Notes: generated from the letters alone by a model not told the origin. A DNA stretch of 51,739 nucleotides from Porticoccaceae bacterium (GCA_018654575.1 JABILI010000084.1:1-51739); one strand, 5' to 3'. Positions 40,542 to 50,072 are shown, numbered from the stretch's first letter. Numbers and translations: made by a program.

Positions 40542-43136
40542 CTAAAGAGAGCGCTTCACTTGAGTAACGTCGTATACCTCAATGATATCGCCAACCTTAA
40601 CATCATTATAATCCTTGACTCCAACACCACATTCCATACCGTTACGGACTTCAGTAGCTTCATCTTTAAATCGACGCAAGGATTCCAATTCACCTTGATA
40701 GATAACCACGTCATCGCGCAGAACACGTATTGGTTTGCTTCTGAACACGGTACCTTCAATAACCATGCAACCAGCAATAGCGCCAAACTTAGGTGAGCGG
40801 AAAACATCGCGAACCTCAGCTATACCAACAATCTCTTCACGAGTCTCTGGTGCCAACATTCCTGAAAGGGCTAATTTCACCTCGTCTAGAAGATTATAAA
40901 TAATACTGTAATAACGCACCTCCACTTCTTCTTTTTCTGCCAGCCCTCTGGCAGTGCCACCAGCTCTTACGTTGAAGCCTAAAACGATGGCCCCCGTCGT
41001 AATCGCGAGATTAATATCCGATTCGGTAATACCACCTACACCCGACGCGACGATATCAACGGCAACTTCATCTGTGGCAAAATCGTTCAGCGCGCTATTA
41101 ATCGCTTCCAAAGATCCACGAACATCAGTTTTCACAATTAGATTTAACTTGCTTGCTTGATCAGCACCCATATCCGTAAACATATTTTCTAGTTTAGCGG
41201 CCTGCTGCCTAGACATACGGTCGTGGCGAGACTTAGTCACCCGCAAATCAGCAATTTCTTTTGCTTTACGCTCATCTTCAACGACAAAAAACTCATCTCC
41301 CGCATTAGGGGCCTCATCCAAACCTAATATCTCAACAGGTATCGACGGGCCAGCATCACGGATGGGCTTTTTCATTTCATCGGTCATCGCTCGAATCTTA
41401 CCAACGCTCTCACCAGCCAAGATAAAATCACCCTTACGCAAAGTGCCTTGCTGAACCAGCGCTGTTGCGACAACACCTTTACCTTTGTCCACCCGAGCTT
41501 CAACAATCACACCACGAGCTGGTACGTCGACAGGTGCTGTTAACTCCAGTAACTCCGATTGCAGAAGCACCGCTTCAAGTAATTCTTCGATGCCATCACC
41601 AGTCTCTGCAGAGACTTTAATAAACTGAGTATCACCGCCCCACTCTTCAGGGATAACATCTTTGGCTCCCAATTCACTAGTAACTCTCTCTGAATCAGCG
41701 CCTTCTTTATCCATTTTATTAATGGCAACCACTAGAGGTACTCCAGCAGCGCGCGCATGTTGAATGGCTTCTTCGGTTTGCGGCATGACACCGTCATCAG
41801 CGGCAACAACCAAAATAACCACATCAGTGGCCTGCGCGCCTCGAGCTCGCATTGCGGTAAAGGCTGCGTGACCTGGAGTATCTAAGAAAGTCACCATCCC
41901 TTTAGGTGTATTCACATGGTAGGCACCAATATGCTGCGTAATACCACCCGCTTCACTGGAAGCTACATGGGTTTTTTTAATACAGTCTAGTAATGATGTT
42001 TTACCATGATCAACATGGCCCATCACCGTAACGATAGGCGCTCTCGGCTCTCCATTAGTTTGACTTTCAACGACATTAAACTGTTTGGTTAATTCGTCTT
42101 CGACTGTGTCTTCAACGGCAGCAACGGGATGATGCCCCAGTTCCTCGACAACCAGAAAGGCCGTCTCCTGGTCAATCATCTGCTCCATATCAGCCATAAC
42201 ACCTAACTTCATTAACTCCTTAATAACTAATCTCGCCTTAACCGACATTTTCAGGGCAAGATCAGAGACCGTTAATTCCTCTGGAACTGCAACGTCCAGA
42301 ATCTTTTTGTCAACGGGTCTTTTAAATGTATGCTTGTTATCTATTTTTAAGACCGCTGTTGTTGTTCTAAGACGACTCCTTTTTTTCTTATCGTCGCCAA
42401 CGTCATCTAGCTGCAAACGACCTTTCTTTTTACCCGACTTACCGAGAGGTTTCTTTGCTTTTTTACCTAATTTATCTTCATCGTCATCTATCGGCTTACC
42501 ATGCCTGCGCGCTTTGTCTTGAATAGGCTCAGAGGCTGGCATAGAAATATGCTTAGTTGTTTTTCCAGCTTTTTTCGCCTCGTCACTTTCAAGAGCTGAA
42601 GCAGCTTCTGCAGCTTTGCGAGCATCCTCTTCTAGCTTTCCTTTAGCCTCTTGCTCAGCGGCAACTAGAGCTTCATTTTCAACTTTACGTCGGCTCGCAA
42701 TAGCAGAAAGACGTTGCTCTTCAATATCATCCGTTCCAGAGCCTCTCTTCACTGGCGGCTCTTCCACTAAAGCTCGCGCTGCTGCCTCAGCTTCTTCTCG
42801 CGCTTTGATTTCAAGCTCTATGTCAGCCTGAGCCTGCAATTCTTCATCGCTACGTTTAATATAGGTACGCTTCTTACGGACTTCGATATTGACCGTCTTG
42901 CGATTTGCGGATCTCAGGGTACTAACAGTTTTACGGCGCAAAGTGATCTTCTTGGGCTCACCTGTATTTTCACCGTGAAGTCCTTTTAAGTAAGCTAATA
43001 AGGTCTGCTTCTCTTCATCAGAGACATTAGCATCTGCAGAACTATGGTTAAGTCCCGCCTCTTTCATTTGCATAAGCAAACGATCAACAGATGCGCCCAC
43101 GATTTTTGCTAATTCAGTTACTGTAACTTCAGCCAT
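40542..43136 (-). CDS. infB: translation initiation factor IF-2
   Basis: GTPase that brings initiator tRNA to the 30S subunit. 864 residues: N-terminal IF2N domain (1-50), a second N-terminal module, a charged Lys/Glu/Ala-rich linker (about 110-280), the G domain with GHVDHGKT at 373-380 and DTPGHAAF, then domains II-IV ending in the fMet-tRNA-binding C-domain. The linker is the variable part of the family. Encoded in the same transcript as the initiator tRNA it binds. Confidence 0.98.
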   Translation of the reverse strand: MAEVTVTELAKIVGASVDRLLMQMKEAGLNHSSADANVSDEEKQTLLAYLKGLHGENTGEPKKITLRRKTVSTLRSANRKTVNIEVRKKRTYIKRSDEELQAQADIELEIKAREEAEAAARALVEEPPVKRGSGTDDIEEQRLSAIASRRKVENEALVAAEQEAKGKLEEDARKAAEAASALESDEAKKAGKTTKHISMPASEPIQDKARRHGKPIDDDEDKLGKKAKKPLGKSGKKKGRLQLDDVGDDKKKRSRLRTTTAVLKIDNKHTFKRPVDKKILDVAVPEELTVSDLALKMSVKARLVIKELMKLGVMADMEQMIDQETAFLVVEELGHHPVAAVEDTVEDELTKQFNVVESQTNGEPRAPIVTVMGHVDHGKTSLLDCIKKTHVASSEAGGITQHIGAYHVNTPKGMVTFLDTPGHAAFTAMRARGAQATDVVILVVAADDGVMPQTEEAIQHARAAGVPLVVAINKMDKEGADSERVTSELGAKDVIPEEWGGDTQFIKVSAETGDGIEELLEAVLLQSELLELTAPVDVPARGVIVEARVDKGKGVVATALVQQGTLRKGDFILAGESVGKIRAMTDEMKKPIRDAGPSIPVEILGLDEAPNAGDEFFVVEDERKAKEIADLRVTKSRHDRMSRQQAAKLENMFTDMGADQASKLNLIVKTDVRGSLEAINSALNDFATDEVAVDIVASGVGGITESDINLAITTGAIVLGFNVRAGGTARGLAEKEEVEVRYYSIIYNLLDEVKLALSGMLAPETREEIVGIAEVRDVFRSPKFGAIAGCMVIEGTVFRSKPIRVLRDDVVIYQGELESLRRFKDEATEVRNGMECGVGVKDYNDVKVGDIIEVYDVTQVKRSL

Positions 43137-43164
43137 CAGTTATCCTCTATTACCGCCGGATTAA

Positions 43165-44661
43165 TTACTCACCTTGCTCTTCAGCAAACCAAGGTGCACG
43201 TGCAGTCATAATTAATGTTGCGGCTTTTTCTTCGTCCATTTCTTCAACATCCATAAGCTCATCAACAGCTTGCTCAGCGAGATCTTCCATGGTGATAATG
43301 TTTTTTGCCGCTAGTTTATAGGCTAATGTTTTATCCATGCCTTCCATTTCCAACAAATCATCTGCTGGTTCGGAGTTCGACAACTCTTCTTCACTGGTCA
43401 GAGCCCTAGTCAGTAAAGCGTCTTTTGCCCTAGAGCGCAGTTCTTCGGCAAGATCTTCATCAAAACCTTCAATAGCACTCATCTCTTCGAGGGGCACATA
43501 GGCCACCTCTTCAATACTAGTAAAGCCTTCCTCGACCAGCACTACCGCAACGTCTTCATCAACATCCAGTGCCTTCATTAAGCTTTCAACAAAGTTTGAG
43601 GATTCAGCCTCTTGCTTCTCTAGCGCATCTTCAACAGTCATTACGTTAATTGTCCAACCAGTCAACTCAGAGGCAAGACGAACATTCTGACCGCCCTTAC
43701 CAATAGCTTGAGCTAAGTTGTCAGCTTGCACAGCAACATCCATAGAGTGCGTATCTTCATCAACAATCAATGACTCAACTTCTGCTGGCGCCATTGCATT
43801 GATGACTAACTGTGCAGGGTTATCATCCCACAAGATAATATCAACTCGTTCGTCATCTAAGTCATTTGAAACCGCCTGGACACGAGCTCCACGCATACCA
43901 ACGCAAGCGCCAACTGGATCAATCCGCGCATCCTTACTTTTAACCGCAATCTTAGCGCGCTGACCGGGATCTCGAGCCGCACCCTTGATTTCGATAATTC
44001 CTTCTGAAATTTCAGGCACTTCAATTTCAAATAACTTAACTAGCATTTCTGGTGTAGCGCGAGACACTAAAAGTTGCGGCCCACGAGTGTCTTCCCTAAT
44101 ACCTAGCAAAATGACTCGAGTACGGTCATTAATGCGGAATATCTCTCGTCCAACCAGCTCTTCACGAGGCAACATACCTTCAGCATTTTCACCAAAATCT
44201 ACCACAATGTGATCACGTGTTACTTTTTTAACAGTTCCGTTAAGTAGCTCGCCAACGCGATGTTTAAAGCGATTGACCACCAACTCACGTTCAGCATCTT
44301 TTACTCGCTGAACAATAACTTGCTTAGCTGTTTGTGCCGCTATGCGACCGAACACAATGTTCTCGACGCTTTCTTCGAATGTGTCACCCACTTTCAAGGT
44401 CGGATCTTTTTCAATCGCCTCTTCAGTAGTAAACTGAGTGCCGAGCTCAGCCATGACATCATCTGCAACAACGTCCCACCAACGGAAAGACTCGTAATCG
44501 CCTGTCTCTCGATCGATCACTACGCGCACGTTAGCGCCCTCTTCGTAGCGTTTTTTTGTTGCTGTTGCCAGTGCCTGCTCAATCGCTTCAAAAATTATCT
44601 CTTGGTCCACACCCTTTTCATTAGATACGGCCTCTGCAACCATTAAAATTTCTTTACTCAT
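43165..44661 (-). CDS. nusA: transcription termination/antitermination factor NusA
   Basis: 498 residues: N-terminal polymerase-binding domain (1-130), S1 domain (about 135-200, GTVKKVTRDHIVVDFG), KH1 and KH2 (about 225-345, with GACVGMRGARVQAVSNDL and QAIGKGGQNVRLAS), and two acidic repeats at about 360-415 and 435-490 (the gammaproteobacterial AR1/AR2 arrangement). Because the operon leader holds two intrinsic terminators, NusA may adjust its own expression, as known in E. coli. Confidence 0.98.
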   Translation of the reverse strand: MSKEILMVAEAVSNEKGVDQEIIFEAIEQALATATKKRYEEGANVRVVIDRETGDYESFRWWDVVADDVMAELGTQFTTEEAIEKDPTLKVGDTFEESVENIVFGRIAAQTAKQVIVQRVKDAERELVVNRFKHRVGELLNGTVKKVTRDHIVVDFGENAEGMLPREELVGREIFRINDRTRVILLGIREDTRGPQLLVSRATPEMLVKLFEIEVPEISEGIIEIKGAARDPGQRAKIAVKSKDARIDPVGACVGMRGARVQAVSNDLDDERVDIILWDDNPAQLVINAMAPAEVESLIVDEDTHSMDVAVQADNLAQAIGKGGQNVRLASELTGWTINVMTVEDALEKQEAESSNFVESLMKALDVDEDVAVVLVEEGFTSIEEVAYVPLEEMSAIEGFDEDLAEELRSRAKDALLTRALTSEEELSNSEPADDLLEMEGMDKTLAYKLAAKNIITMEDLAEQAVDELMDVEEMDEEKAATLIMTARAPWFAEEQGE

Positions 44662-44680
44662 TTAATAAACTCCACATGCC

Positions 44681-45139
44681 TCAAAATCGAGGAACCACGT
44701 TAGCCTTTTCTATCGCTTCAATCGGAAACAGAAATTCATGATCTGTCGCCACCATAATAATTTCATCGCCATCAACTACAGTTAAACGGCCCTTAAAGTT
44801 GCGCCGACCCTCGTAAGGGAATCGCAATTTAAGTGAAATTTCTTCACCAACATACTTTTGATAATGTCCGATCTCGTACAACGGACGGTCCATACCTGGC
44901 GAAGATACCTCTAGAATATACTCACCATTAATAACATCTTCAACATCAAGGATACTGCTACATTGACGGCTGACTCTTTCGCAATCTTCGATGCCGATTA
45001 AGTCATCTTGTCGATCAATGAAAATTCTCAATAATTTAGTCTTAGGCCCAGATTGCAACTCGACACCCCAAAGTTGGCAACCCAAAGCCTCAATCACCGG
45101 CTGCAGTAACTCTTTTATCTTAACGTCGGCCACAGCCAT
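44681..45139 (-). CDS. rimP: ribosome maturation factor RimP
   Basis: 30S assembly factor. 152 residues from the ATG at 45139, which has a strong AGGAGGG site; the frame opens 13 codons earlier but those codons come from the terminator palindrome and are not homologous. Diagnostic segments: GCQLWGVEL, LRIFIDRQ, CERVSRQCSSILDVED and EVSSPGMDRPL. First protein gene of the nusA operon. Confidence 0.97.
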   Translation of the reverse strand: MAVADVKIKELLQPVIEALGCQLWGVELQSGPKTKLLRIFIDRQDDLIGIEDCERVSRQCSSILDVEDVINGEYILEVSSPGMDRPLYEIGHYQKYVGEEISLKLRFPYEGRRNFKGRLTVVDGDEIIMVATDHEFLFPIEAIEKANVVPRF

Positions 45140-45157
45140 AGCACCCTCCTGACAAAC

Positions 45158-45180
45158 AAAAAATGGGCCATGGCCCATTT
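45158..45180 (-). terminator. palindromic terminator just upstream of rimP
   Basis: A perfect 20-base palindrome (AAATGGGCCA and its complement, 45161-45180) followed on the minus strand by six Ts (the first three inside the stem). It ends 18 bases before the rimP start, so it can act as a leader terminator for the operon. Confidence 0.65.
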
Positions 45181-45190
45181 ATCTTCTGCT

Positions 45191-45214
45191 AAAGAAAAGC
45201 CCCAATATGGGGCT
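45191..45214 (-). terminator. first terminator after tRNA-fMet
   Basis: Minus-strand AGCCCC and GGGGCT form a 6-bp stem with a short AT loop, followed by TTTTCTTT. It lies upstream of the palindromic terminator, giving two in tandem between the tRNA and rimP. Confidence 0.7.
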
Positions 45215-45362
45215 CCTCGATTTGCGCCAGACCTGACGCGAGTGTTCAGAGTAGAAATTGTCTTGCTAAACAAGCGAGACCCCTTTTTCTACTGACGTAA
45301 TGCAAGCATAGACAATAAATCGTGAAATGCACATTACTTGTGGTGTCAATTTAATAAAAAAT

Positions 45363-45439
<77 letters not shown>

Positions 45440-45487
45440 CCGACACCGTGGTTTAAACGACAAACCACCCTCCTTAAGAGGTCGAGC

Positions 45488-45516
45488 ATTATAGGTAGGC
45501 GCTGCGGTTAGGTCAA
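45488..45516 (-). promoter_or_regulatory. strong sigma-70 promoter for the tRNA-fMet/nusA operon
   Basis: Minus-strand TTGACC, 17-base spacer, perfect TATAAT, then a GC-rich discriminator (GCTCGACC), which in E. coli marks stringently controlled stable-RNA promoters. It lies about 45 bases before the tRNA; a GTGGTTT/AAACCAC hairpin is found between. Confidence 0.85.
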
Positions 45517-45586
45517 CAAACCATTATTAATAATAGTACTTTTTATTGCTCGCCAAATGAGGCTCTGACTACTCAAAGTGACCTCA

Positions 45587-46387
45587 CTAAGATTCTTTGA
45601 GGTGTTTAACGATTAAATCATAGGCTACTTGGATTTCTTGGGTCTTCTGTGTCGCTAGACTAATCATATCTTCAGGCATTCCTTGACCAATTAATTTATC
45701 TGGGTGATTCTGGCTGATTAGCTTTCGATAAGCCTTTTTGACCTCCCTCATCGAACTTTTATCTGAGACTCCGAGAGCCTGATAAGCATCCGCCAGCTGA
45801 TTTCGTGATGGTCGACTTTGGGCGCCTGCGCCAGACCCGGCTCCCCCAAACTGAGACTGAGCTTTGATCATCTGGATGAATTGATCAAATATTGCCGAAG
45901 AGAACCCTAAATGACTTGCTACTTTGCGCAGCACATCTTGCTCACCTGCGTGTAAATCACCGTCGGCCATAGCCAAAGATATCAAACAGTTCAGAAGTTG
46001 TTGTTTTAGATTATTGTTTCTGCCACAAACCTCCATAAATCGTTGCATGACATCGTCAACCGAAAAATTCGTACCAGATCCTGCCTTAAATAGGTCAATG
46101 GCCCGACGCCTAGCAACCGCGTCCAAATTCATTTTAGCCATTAGGCTTTCAGCCTGAGAGACCTCTATACTTGAAACGCGGCCGTCAGCCTTAGCAACAT
46201 TCCCTAATAAGCTGAATACCGTCTCAAAGAAAGCCGCACGAATACGAGCCTGATCCGCCGCAGAAACAGGACGAGAGAAACCGCCCACCCCACGATCAAA
46301 TTGATGGCCAACATAGAGTCCCAATGCTGCGCCAAAAGGTCCCGCCACCATAAAACCAAGACTACCGGCAATTAGTTTTCCTAACAT
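45587..46387 (-). CDS. djlA: DjlA-like co-chaperone (TerB and J domains)
   Basis: 266 residues: a short hydrophobic, Gly-rich N-terminal membrane segment (3-27), a TerB-like helical domain (about 55-180) and a C-terminal J domain with HPD at 228-230. This is the order of DjlA, an inner-membrane-anchored DnaK partner. The glycine-rich linker (GGAGSGAGAQ) separates the domains. It faces the nusA operon promoter region and is not part of that operon. Confidence 0.9.
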   Translation of the reverse strand: MLGKLIAGSLGFMVAGPFGAALGLYVGHQFDRGVGGFSRPVSAADQARIRAAFFETVFSLLGNVAKADGRVSSIEVSQAESLMAKMNLDAVARRRAIDLFKAGSGTNFSVDDVMQRFMEVCGRNNNLKQQLLNCLISLAMADGDLHAGEQDVLRKVASHLGFSSAIFDQFIQMIKAQSQFGGAGSGAGAQSRPSRNQLADAYQALGVSDKSSMREVKKAYRKLISQNHPDKLIGQGMPEDMISLATQKTQEIQVAYDLIVKHLKES

Positions 46388-46548
46388 TATCGAAATATCC
46401 TAAAAAGCGTTTTCGTCTGAAATACTATTGTAAATAGTTCTCGGTCAATTGCATTCAATATCAGTAGAAATTTCTAGGCTGGGTCGCTAGGTACGCTTTA
46501 CCTTATGAACTCGAATATTGCTAATACGGGTGTCTCGGAATAGTCTGC

Positions 46549-47928
46549 TTACTTAATCACTCGGCCAGGGTTTAAAATTCCCTTGGGATCCATCGCAGAC
46601 TTCAGCGTTTTCATGAGGGATATTTCACTGTCAGAGCGAGACTGCGATAAGTAATCCCTCTTCAATACACCTATCCCATGCTCTGCGGTTATAGCACCGT
46701 TATACTCACCAATCATGAGCATAATGTCATGATTGATTTTAAATTTGTCTTCTTCAAGACCGGTGTAGGCAACAGCATGCAAATTATTATCGCCAATATG
46801 CCCAAACAACAACAAGCCAATGTTAGGGTACTTAGCGACCAAGCGTTCCTTTAAGTCTTTCGTAAAAACGCCAATTTGGCTAATGGGAAGGCTTACATCC
46901 TGATTTGATACAGGACCTAAAACCTGAAAAAGCTCCCCTATACCATCACGTATTTGCCAAAAAATGGCTGCGTCTTGATGTGACTTTGCAATCACTGCGT
47001 CTGCAATTATCCCTAATTCTAGTTGCTTGAAAAGAGCAGACTCAAAACGCTCTGATCCCAATTCAACATCATTATCTTTATATTCCACCAATAGATAAAA
47101 GGGAAATGCACCCTCTAATGGATCAGTCAAATCAGCAATTGTTTCTAATACTTTGTTGTAATAATTGTCCCACATCAGCTCAAAACCGGTAAGTCCTGAT
47201 CCAAGACTTCGCTTTAGCTCAACAAGCAATTGGGTCGCAGATTCATAGCTATTAAGCCCGCAGAGTGCCGTATGGGAACTGCCTGCCTTGGGCTGTAACT
47301 GAAGAACCACCCGAGTGACTATCCCTAGGGTCCCTTCAGAACCGATAAATAAATGCTTGAGATCATATCCAGAGTTGTTCTTAATCATTTTGTTAGTAGC
47401 GTCAATCACCGTACCATCAGCCAAAACCGCTTCTAGGCCTAATACCAAAGACCTTGTCATGCCATAGCGAATAACTTCCGTCCCACCCGCATTAGTCGAA
47501 ACATTGCCACCTATCTGACAACTACCGCGAGCGCCAAGATCCAAAGGCAGTAATAAATTATGCTCATTAGCAGCATCTTGTAGAACCTGTAAAGGGGTCC
47601 CTGCAAGGGCTGTTAAGGTCATGGCAGTGGGGTCTATTTCTTCAACACCCTGCATTCTCTCGAGAGAAACGGCAAGCTCTCCATCTAAGGGTGTAGCACC
47701 CCCAGCCAAGCCCGTTAGTCCGCCTTGAACAACCACAGACTGATCATGCTTATGGCAGAGAGCCATAACTTGGGATAACTGTTCGGTAGTATTTGGCTTA
47801 ACCAATACAACTGGAGCGCAGGCGTCTGCTCCACTCCAGTCAGCATAGTATTTTTCACTAATGTCATCGCCTAAAAAAAGCGAAGATACACCCAGAAGGA
47901 CAGAAATTTCATCAATTAAGGTACGCAT
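46549..47928 (-). CDS. FAD-linked 2-hydroxyacid dehydrogenase (GlcD / D-2-hydroxyglutarate dehydrogenase type)
   Basis: 459 residues. An FAD-binding type 4 (PCMH) domain (about 35-215) with QGGLTGLAGGATP and GSCQIGGNVSTNAGG, and a FAD-oxidase C-terminal domain with FGHIGDNNLH, AEHGIGVLK and MDPKGILNPGRV. The family oxidises D-lactate, glycolate or D-2-hydroxyglutarate and passes electrons to quinone or ETF; the exact substrate cannot be read. It follows the TauD-like gene by 56 bases on the same strand, so the two may be co-transcribed. Confidence 0.88.
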   Translation of the reverse strand: MRTLIDEISVLLGVSSLFLGDDISEKYYADWSGADACAPVVLVKPNTTEQLSQVMALCHKHDQSVVVQGGLTGLAGGATPLDGELAVSLERMQGVEEIDPTAMTLTALAGTPLQVLQDAANEHNLLLPLDLGARGSCQIGGNVSTNAGGTEVIRYGMTRSLVLGLEAVLADGTVIDATNKMIKNNSGYDLKHLFIGSEGTLGIVTRVVLQLQPKAGSSHTALCGLNSYESATQLLVELKRSLGSGLTGFELMWDNYYNKVLETIADLTDPLEGAFPFYLLVEYKDNDVELGSERFESALFKQLELGIIADAVIAKSHQDAAIFWQIRDGIGELFQVLGPVSNQDVSLPISQIGVFTKDLKERLVAKYPNIGLLLFGHIGDNNLHAVAYTGLEEDKFKINHDIMLMIGEYNGAITAEHGIGVLKRDYLSQSRSDSEISLMKTLKSAMDPKGILNPGRVIK

Positions 47929-47984
47929 TTAAGTCTCGTCGCCAACTCATTAGAAAGCTGACACGGTCTATAGACGCCAGCTAA

Positions 47985-49055
47985 TTACCACTTATCATCA
48001 AAGGTTTGTAATCTATCAAAAGCATCACCAATAAGCACGCCTAATTCACGTTCCTCACCTTCTTTAACGTGAACTGCTGGACGACCATGAGCGAAACGAT
48101 AATTACAAATAAGCGCCACATCACCGACTTCCCACTCAATAGGGATGCCATAGTCGTCATACACGTCGAGGAATAGTTGCTTTTCATCGTAGGTCATTTC
48201 AGAGCCATCGCCAAAGGTCAGTTTCAACGGGCGATCACTTATCGGCAAATGTTGGACCAGAGGCCAGGTATCAAACCAAGCGCTATCGTCCGCCATGCTG
48301 CTATAGAGCAAATTTCTATCCAATTGAGGGAAATATTCAAAAGCTGAAACTGTATAACGCGTTTTCAACAATCCATTATCCCCCCACTCAGCGTCCAAAC
48401 CACGCTTACGCGCTTCCGCTATTGCCTCATCAGGGTCTTCCGTCATCATCGACTGCTGCCAATGGTTGTAAACACCCACTTCTGGAACGCCCACAAACCC
48501 TCTGCGGTCAGTCAAGTTACGGTGATAACAAATACCAAGATCTTTTAGTTTTTGCCCAAATGGAGTTGCCAATATCGCATTAGTGGCTTGAACACTGTCT
48601 GAAACAAAGGTATAGCCACCTTCGCTGGGCATTTTATGGCACAAAAAACCCAACATCGTCGTGCTAGATCCTATATATGCCATTTCGTGATGGTAATGCA
48701 ACCAGGCCTCAAGAGGCGCGCCCACTTCGTATACATTAGCCTCTAAACTTTTTCGCGGATTAGCCCCACCCTCATAGTCACGTTGGGTTTTAATCACCTG
48801 GGTAGCAATCAACCGCATTGACTGAAGCTTATCTAGGCCTGTATTGATGACATGGACAAGGCCAACATCGTTAAAAGTTTTCTGCATCCGCTCAGCCAAC
48901 TCTTTACTCGGCTCGAGTGGCGCGCCGTTCACGCGGAATTCATCACCGTCAATCGTGAATAATTTGGGCGGTAATGCAGGCGTTCCTGTCCACCATCTTG
49001 GCTCAGCCAAGTTTGGTAAAGGAGCGAAATCTGCGCTTAAAAGTGTATTGTTCAT
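47985..49055 (-). CDS. TauD/TfdA-family Fe(II)/2-oxoglutarate dioxygenase
   Basis: 356 residues of the TauD/TfdA fold. The iron ligands appear as HxE at His122-Glu124 (YHHEMAY) and distal His323 (FAHGRPAV), with Arg336 placed to bind 2-oxoglutarate. HxE instead of HxD is common in the branch that includes gamma-butyrobetaine-hydroxylase-like and SyrP-like proteins. Substrate unknown. No signal peptide. Transcribed from a good promoter at 49090-49118, apparently leading a two-gene unit with the FAD-linked dehydrogenase. No transporter or regulator gene accompanies it. Confidence 0.85.
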   Translation of the reverse strand: MNNTLLSADFAPLPNLAEPRWWTGTPALPPKLFTIDGDEFRVNGAPLEPSKELAERMQKTFNDVGLVHVINTGLDKLQSMRLIATQVIKTQRDYEGGANPRKSLEANVYEVGAPLEAWLHYHHEMAYIGSSTTMLGFLCHKMPSEGGYTFVSDSVQATNAILATPFGQKLKDLGICYHRNLTDRRGFVGVPEVGVYNHWQQSMMTEDPDEAIAEARKRGLDAEWGDNGLLKTRYTVSAFEYFPQLDRNLLYSSMADDSAWFDTWPLVQHLPISDRPLKLTFGDGSEMTYDEKQLFLDVYDDYGIPIEWEVGDVALICNYRFAHGRPAVHVKEGEERELGVLIGDAFDRLQTFDDKW

Positions 49056-49089
49056 GCGTTTAGATGTTTAGATGGCTAAATGGAGTGCT

Positions 49090-49118
49090 ATTCTAATACC
49101 AAAAATCGCTTTGGACAA
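49090..49118 (-). promoter_or_regulatory. sigma-70 promoter for the dioxygenase gene
   Basis: Minus-strand TTGTCC and TAGAAT separated by exactly 17 bases, with a predicted 28-base leader. An 11-base sequence inside it (TAATACCAAAA on the plus strand, 49094-49104) is repeated 49 bases upstream. Confidence 0.6.
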
Positions 49119-49153
49119 GTAAATAAACAGATAAAATACGTGTAATACCAAAA
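49094..49153 (+). repeat. 11-bp direct repeat flanking the dioxygenase promoter
   Basis: TAATACCAAAA occurs at 49094-49104 (overlapping spacer and -10) and again at 49143-49153 (upstream of -35). Same orientation, 49-base period. Could be operator half-sites; could also be chance in AT-rich sequence. Confidence 0.35.
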
Positions 49154-49320
49154 TATAGGCGCTTAATAAAGGAGGAAGTGAGACATCAGCATTGAGAAAT
49201 TACATATTCACGCTAATATATAGCCATTCAAGCCTATGTGTCTTTTGAAAAGGGTATTTTATATAGGCCGATAGGTCTCACAAGAACCTGCCAAAAATAT
49301 AATATGGAATTACTCTAATC

Positions 49321-49731
49321 ATGCGCCGCTTCTATTTAGACCCGATATTCCATCTCATGCTATTGTGCCCTGTTCCAGTATGGATTTTTTTATATTTCCA
49401 AACAGGCTTCTTGGACAGCATTGAAATCAAGGTTTTCTTAACATTAGTCTTGGTGTATCCAATACTAGAAGAAATTATCTTTAGGGGGTTCTTACAGCCG
49501 ATCTTGGCAAAACATTTAAATCATAGTTGGTCTGTGATTACATCCGCTAATCTCTTAACTAGCCTAGTATTTGCCTTAATGCACCTCATTATCCACCCTC
49601 CGATCTGGGCTGTGGCAATCTTTATACCTTCTCTCGCGTATGGCTATAGCCTAGAACGAGCAAAACATATTGGCGCACCAATTACTCTGCACTGCACCTA
49701 TAATGCCGGCTACTTTTTGTATTTCTGGTGA
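49321..49731 (+). CDS. small CPBP-family intramembrane protease
   Basis: 136 residues with the three CPBP/Abi motifs: EEIIFR at 50-55 (catalytic Glu pair and Arg), FALMH at 84-88 and HCTYN at 124-128, each in a membrane segment. About four hydrophobic helices, near the minimum size for the family. Such glutamic proteases process prenylated proteins, C-terminal sorting tails or bacteriocins. The compact size and the N-terminal DPIF are reminiscent of JDVT-CTERM-associated proteases, but no target gene is nearby, so that link is weak. A TATAAT at 49298-49303 may be its promoter; no ribosome site is obvious. Confidence 0.8.
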   Translation: MRRFYLDPIFHLMLLCPVPVWIFLYFQTGFLDSIEIKVFLTLVLVYPILEEIIFRGFLQPILAKHLNHSWSVITSANLLTSLVFALMHLIIHPPIWAVAIFIPSLAYGYSLERAKHIGAPITLHCTYNAGYFLYFW

Positions 49732-49987
49732 CAGCGAGCTCAAATCTTTCAGTAACCTAAGTTCATCCGCTTAACAATGGGTTTGAGTTTATTGCCTACC
49801 TTTATTAATGAGGCTTACTTTGGGGAGGCTACTTAAGAGCTGGACATTCAAACCAGTATTGAAGATGCACTATTCAGATCTGGGGAGGGGTAACAGCACT
49901 TAAACCTGCCGGATGCGACCCGAACTCCAAAGGTTGGTATCCTTTGAATATTGGAACACACATGAAATGTAAAACAATTAAATTCAG
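49732..49987. other. non-coding stretch between the CPBP gene and tRNA-Leu
   Basis: No convincing gene. Only ORFs below 20 codons are open. There is a short AAAGG/CCTTT hairpin at about 49928-49945 and a stretch at 49908-49930 that loosely resembles a tRNA 3' half on the minus strand; neither is strong. Confidence 0.4.
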
Positions 49988-50072
49988 TGGTGCGGATGGG
50001 GGGACTTGAACCCCCACGACCTAAGTCACCAGCCCCTCAAGCTGACGCGTCTACCAATTCCGCCACATCCGC
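49988..50072 (-). tRNA. tRNA-Leu(GAG)
   Basis: 85 bases with encoded CCA and the long variable arm of class II tRNAs. Anticodon GAG in loop TTGAGGG. The acceptor stem GCGGATG pairs fully with CATCCGC, and the T arm GGGGGTTCAAGTCCCCC is perfect. Downstream of secG on the same strand, the conserved secG-leuU arrangement. Confidence 0.97.

Noticed and set aside
49908-49930. 3' half of a second split tRNA-Leu
   Set aside because: GTTCGGGTC and CATCCG resemble a T arm and acceptor, but the T stem does not pair and the match needs gaps; it may be chance.
45587-49987. integrated mobile element beside tRNA-Leu
   Set aside because: No integrase, no copy of the tRNA 3' end at the other side, and no visible break in sequence character; kept only as a synteny observation.
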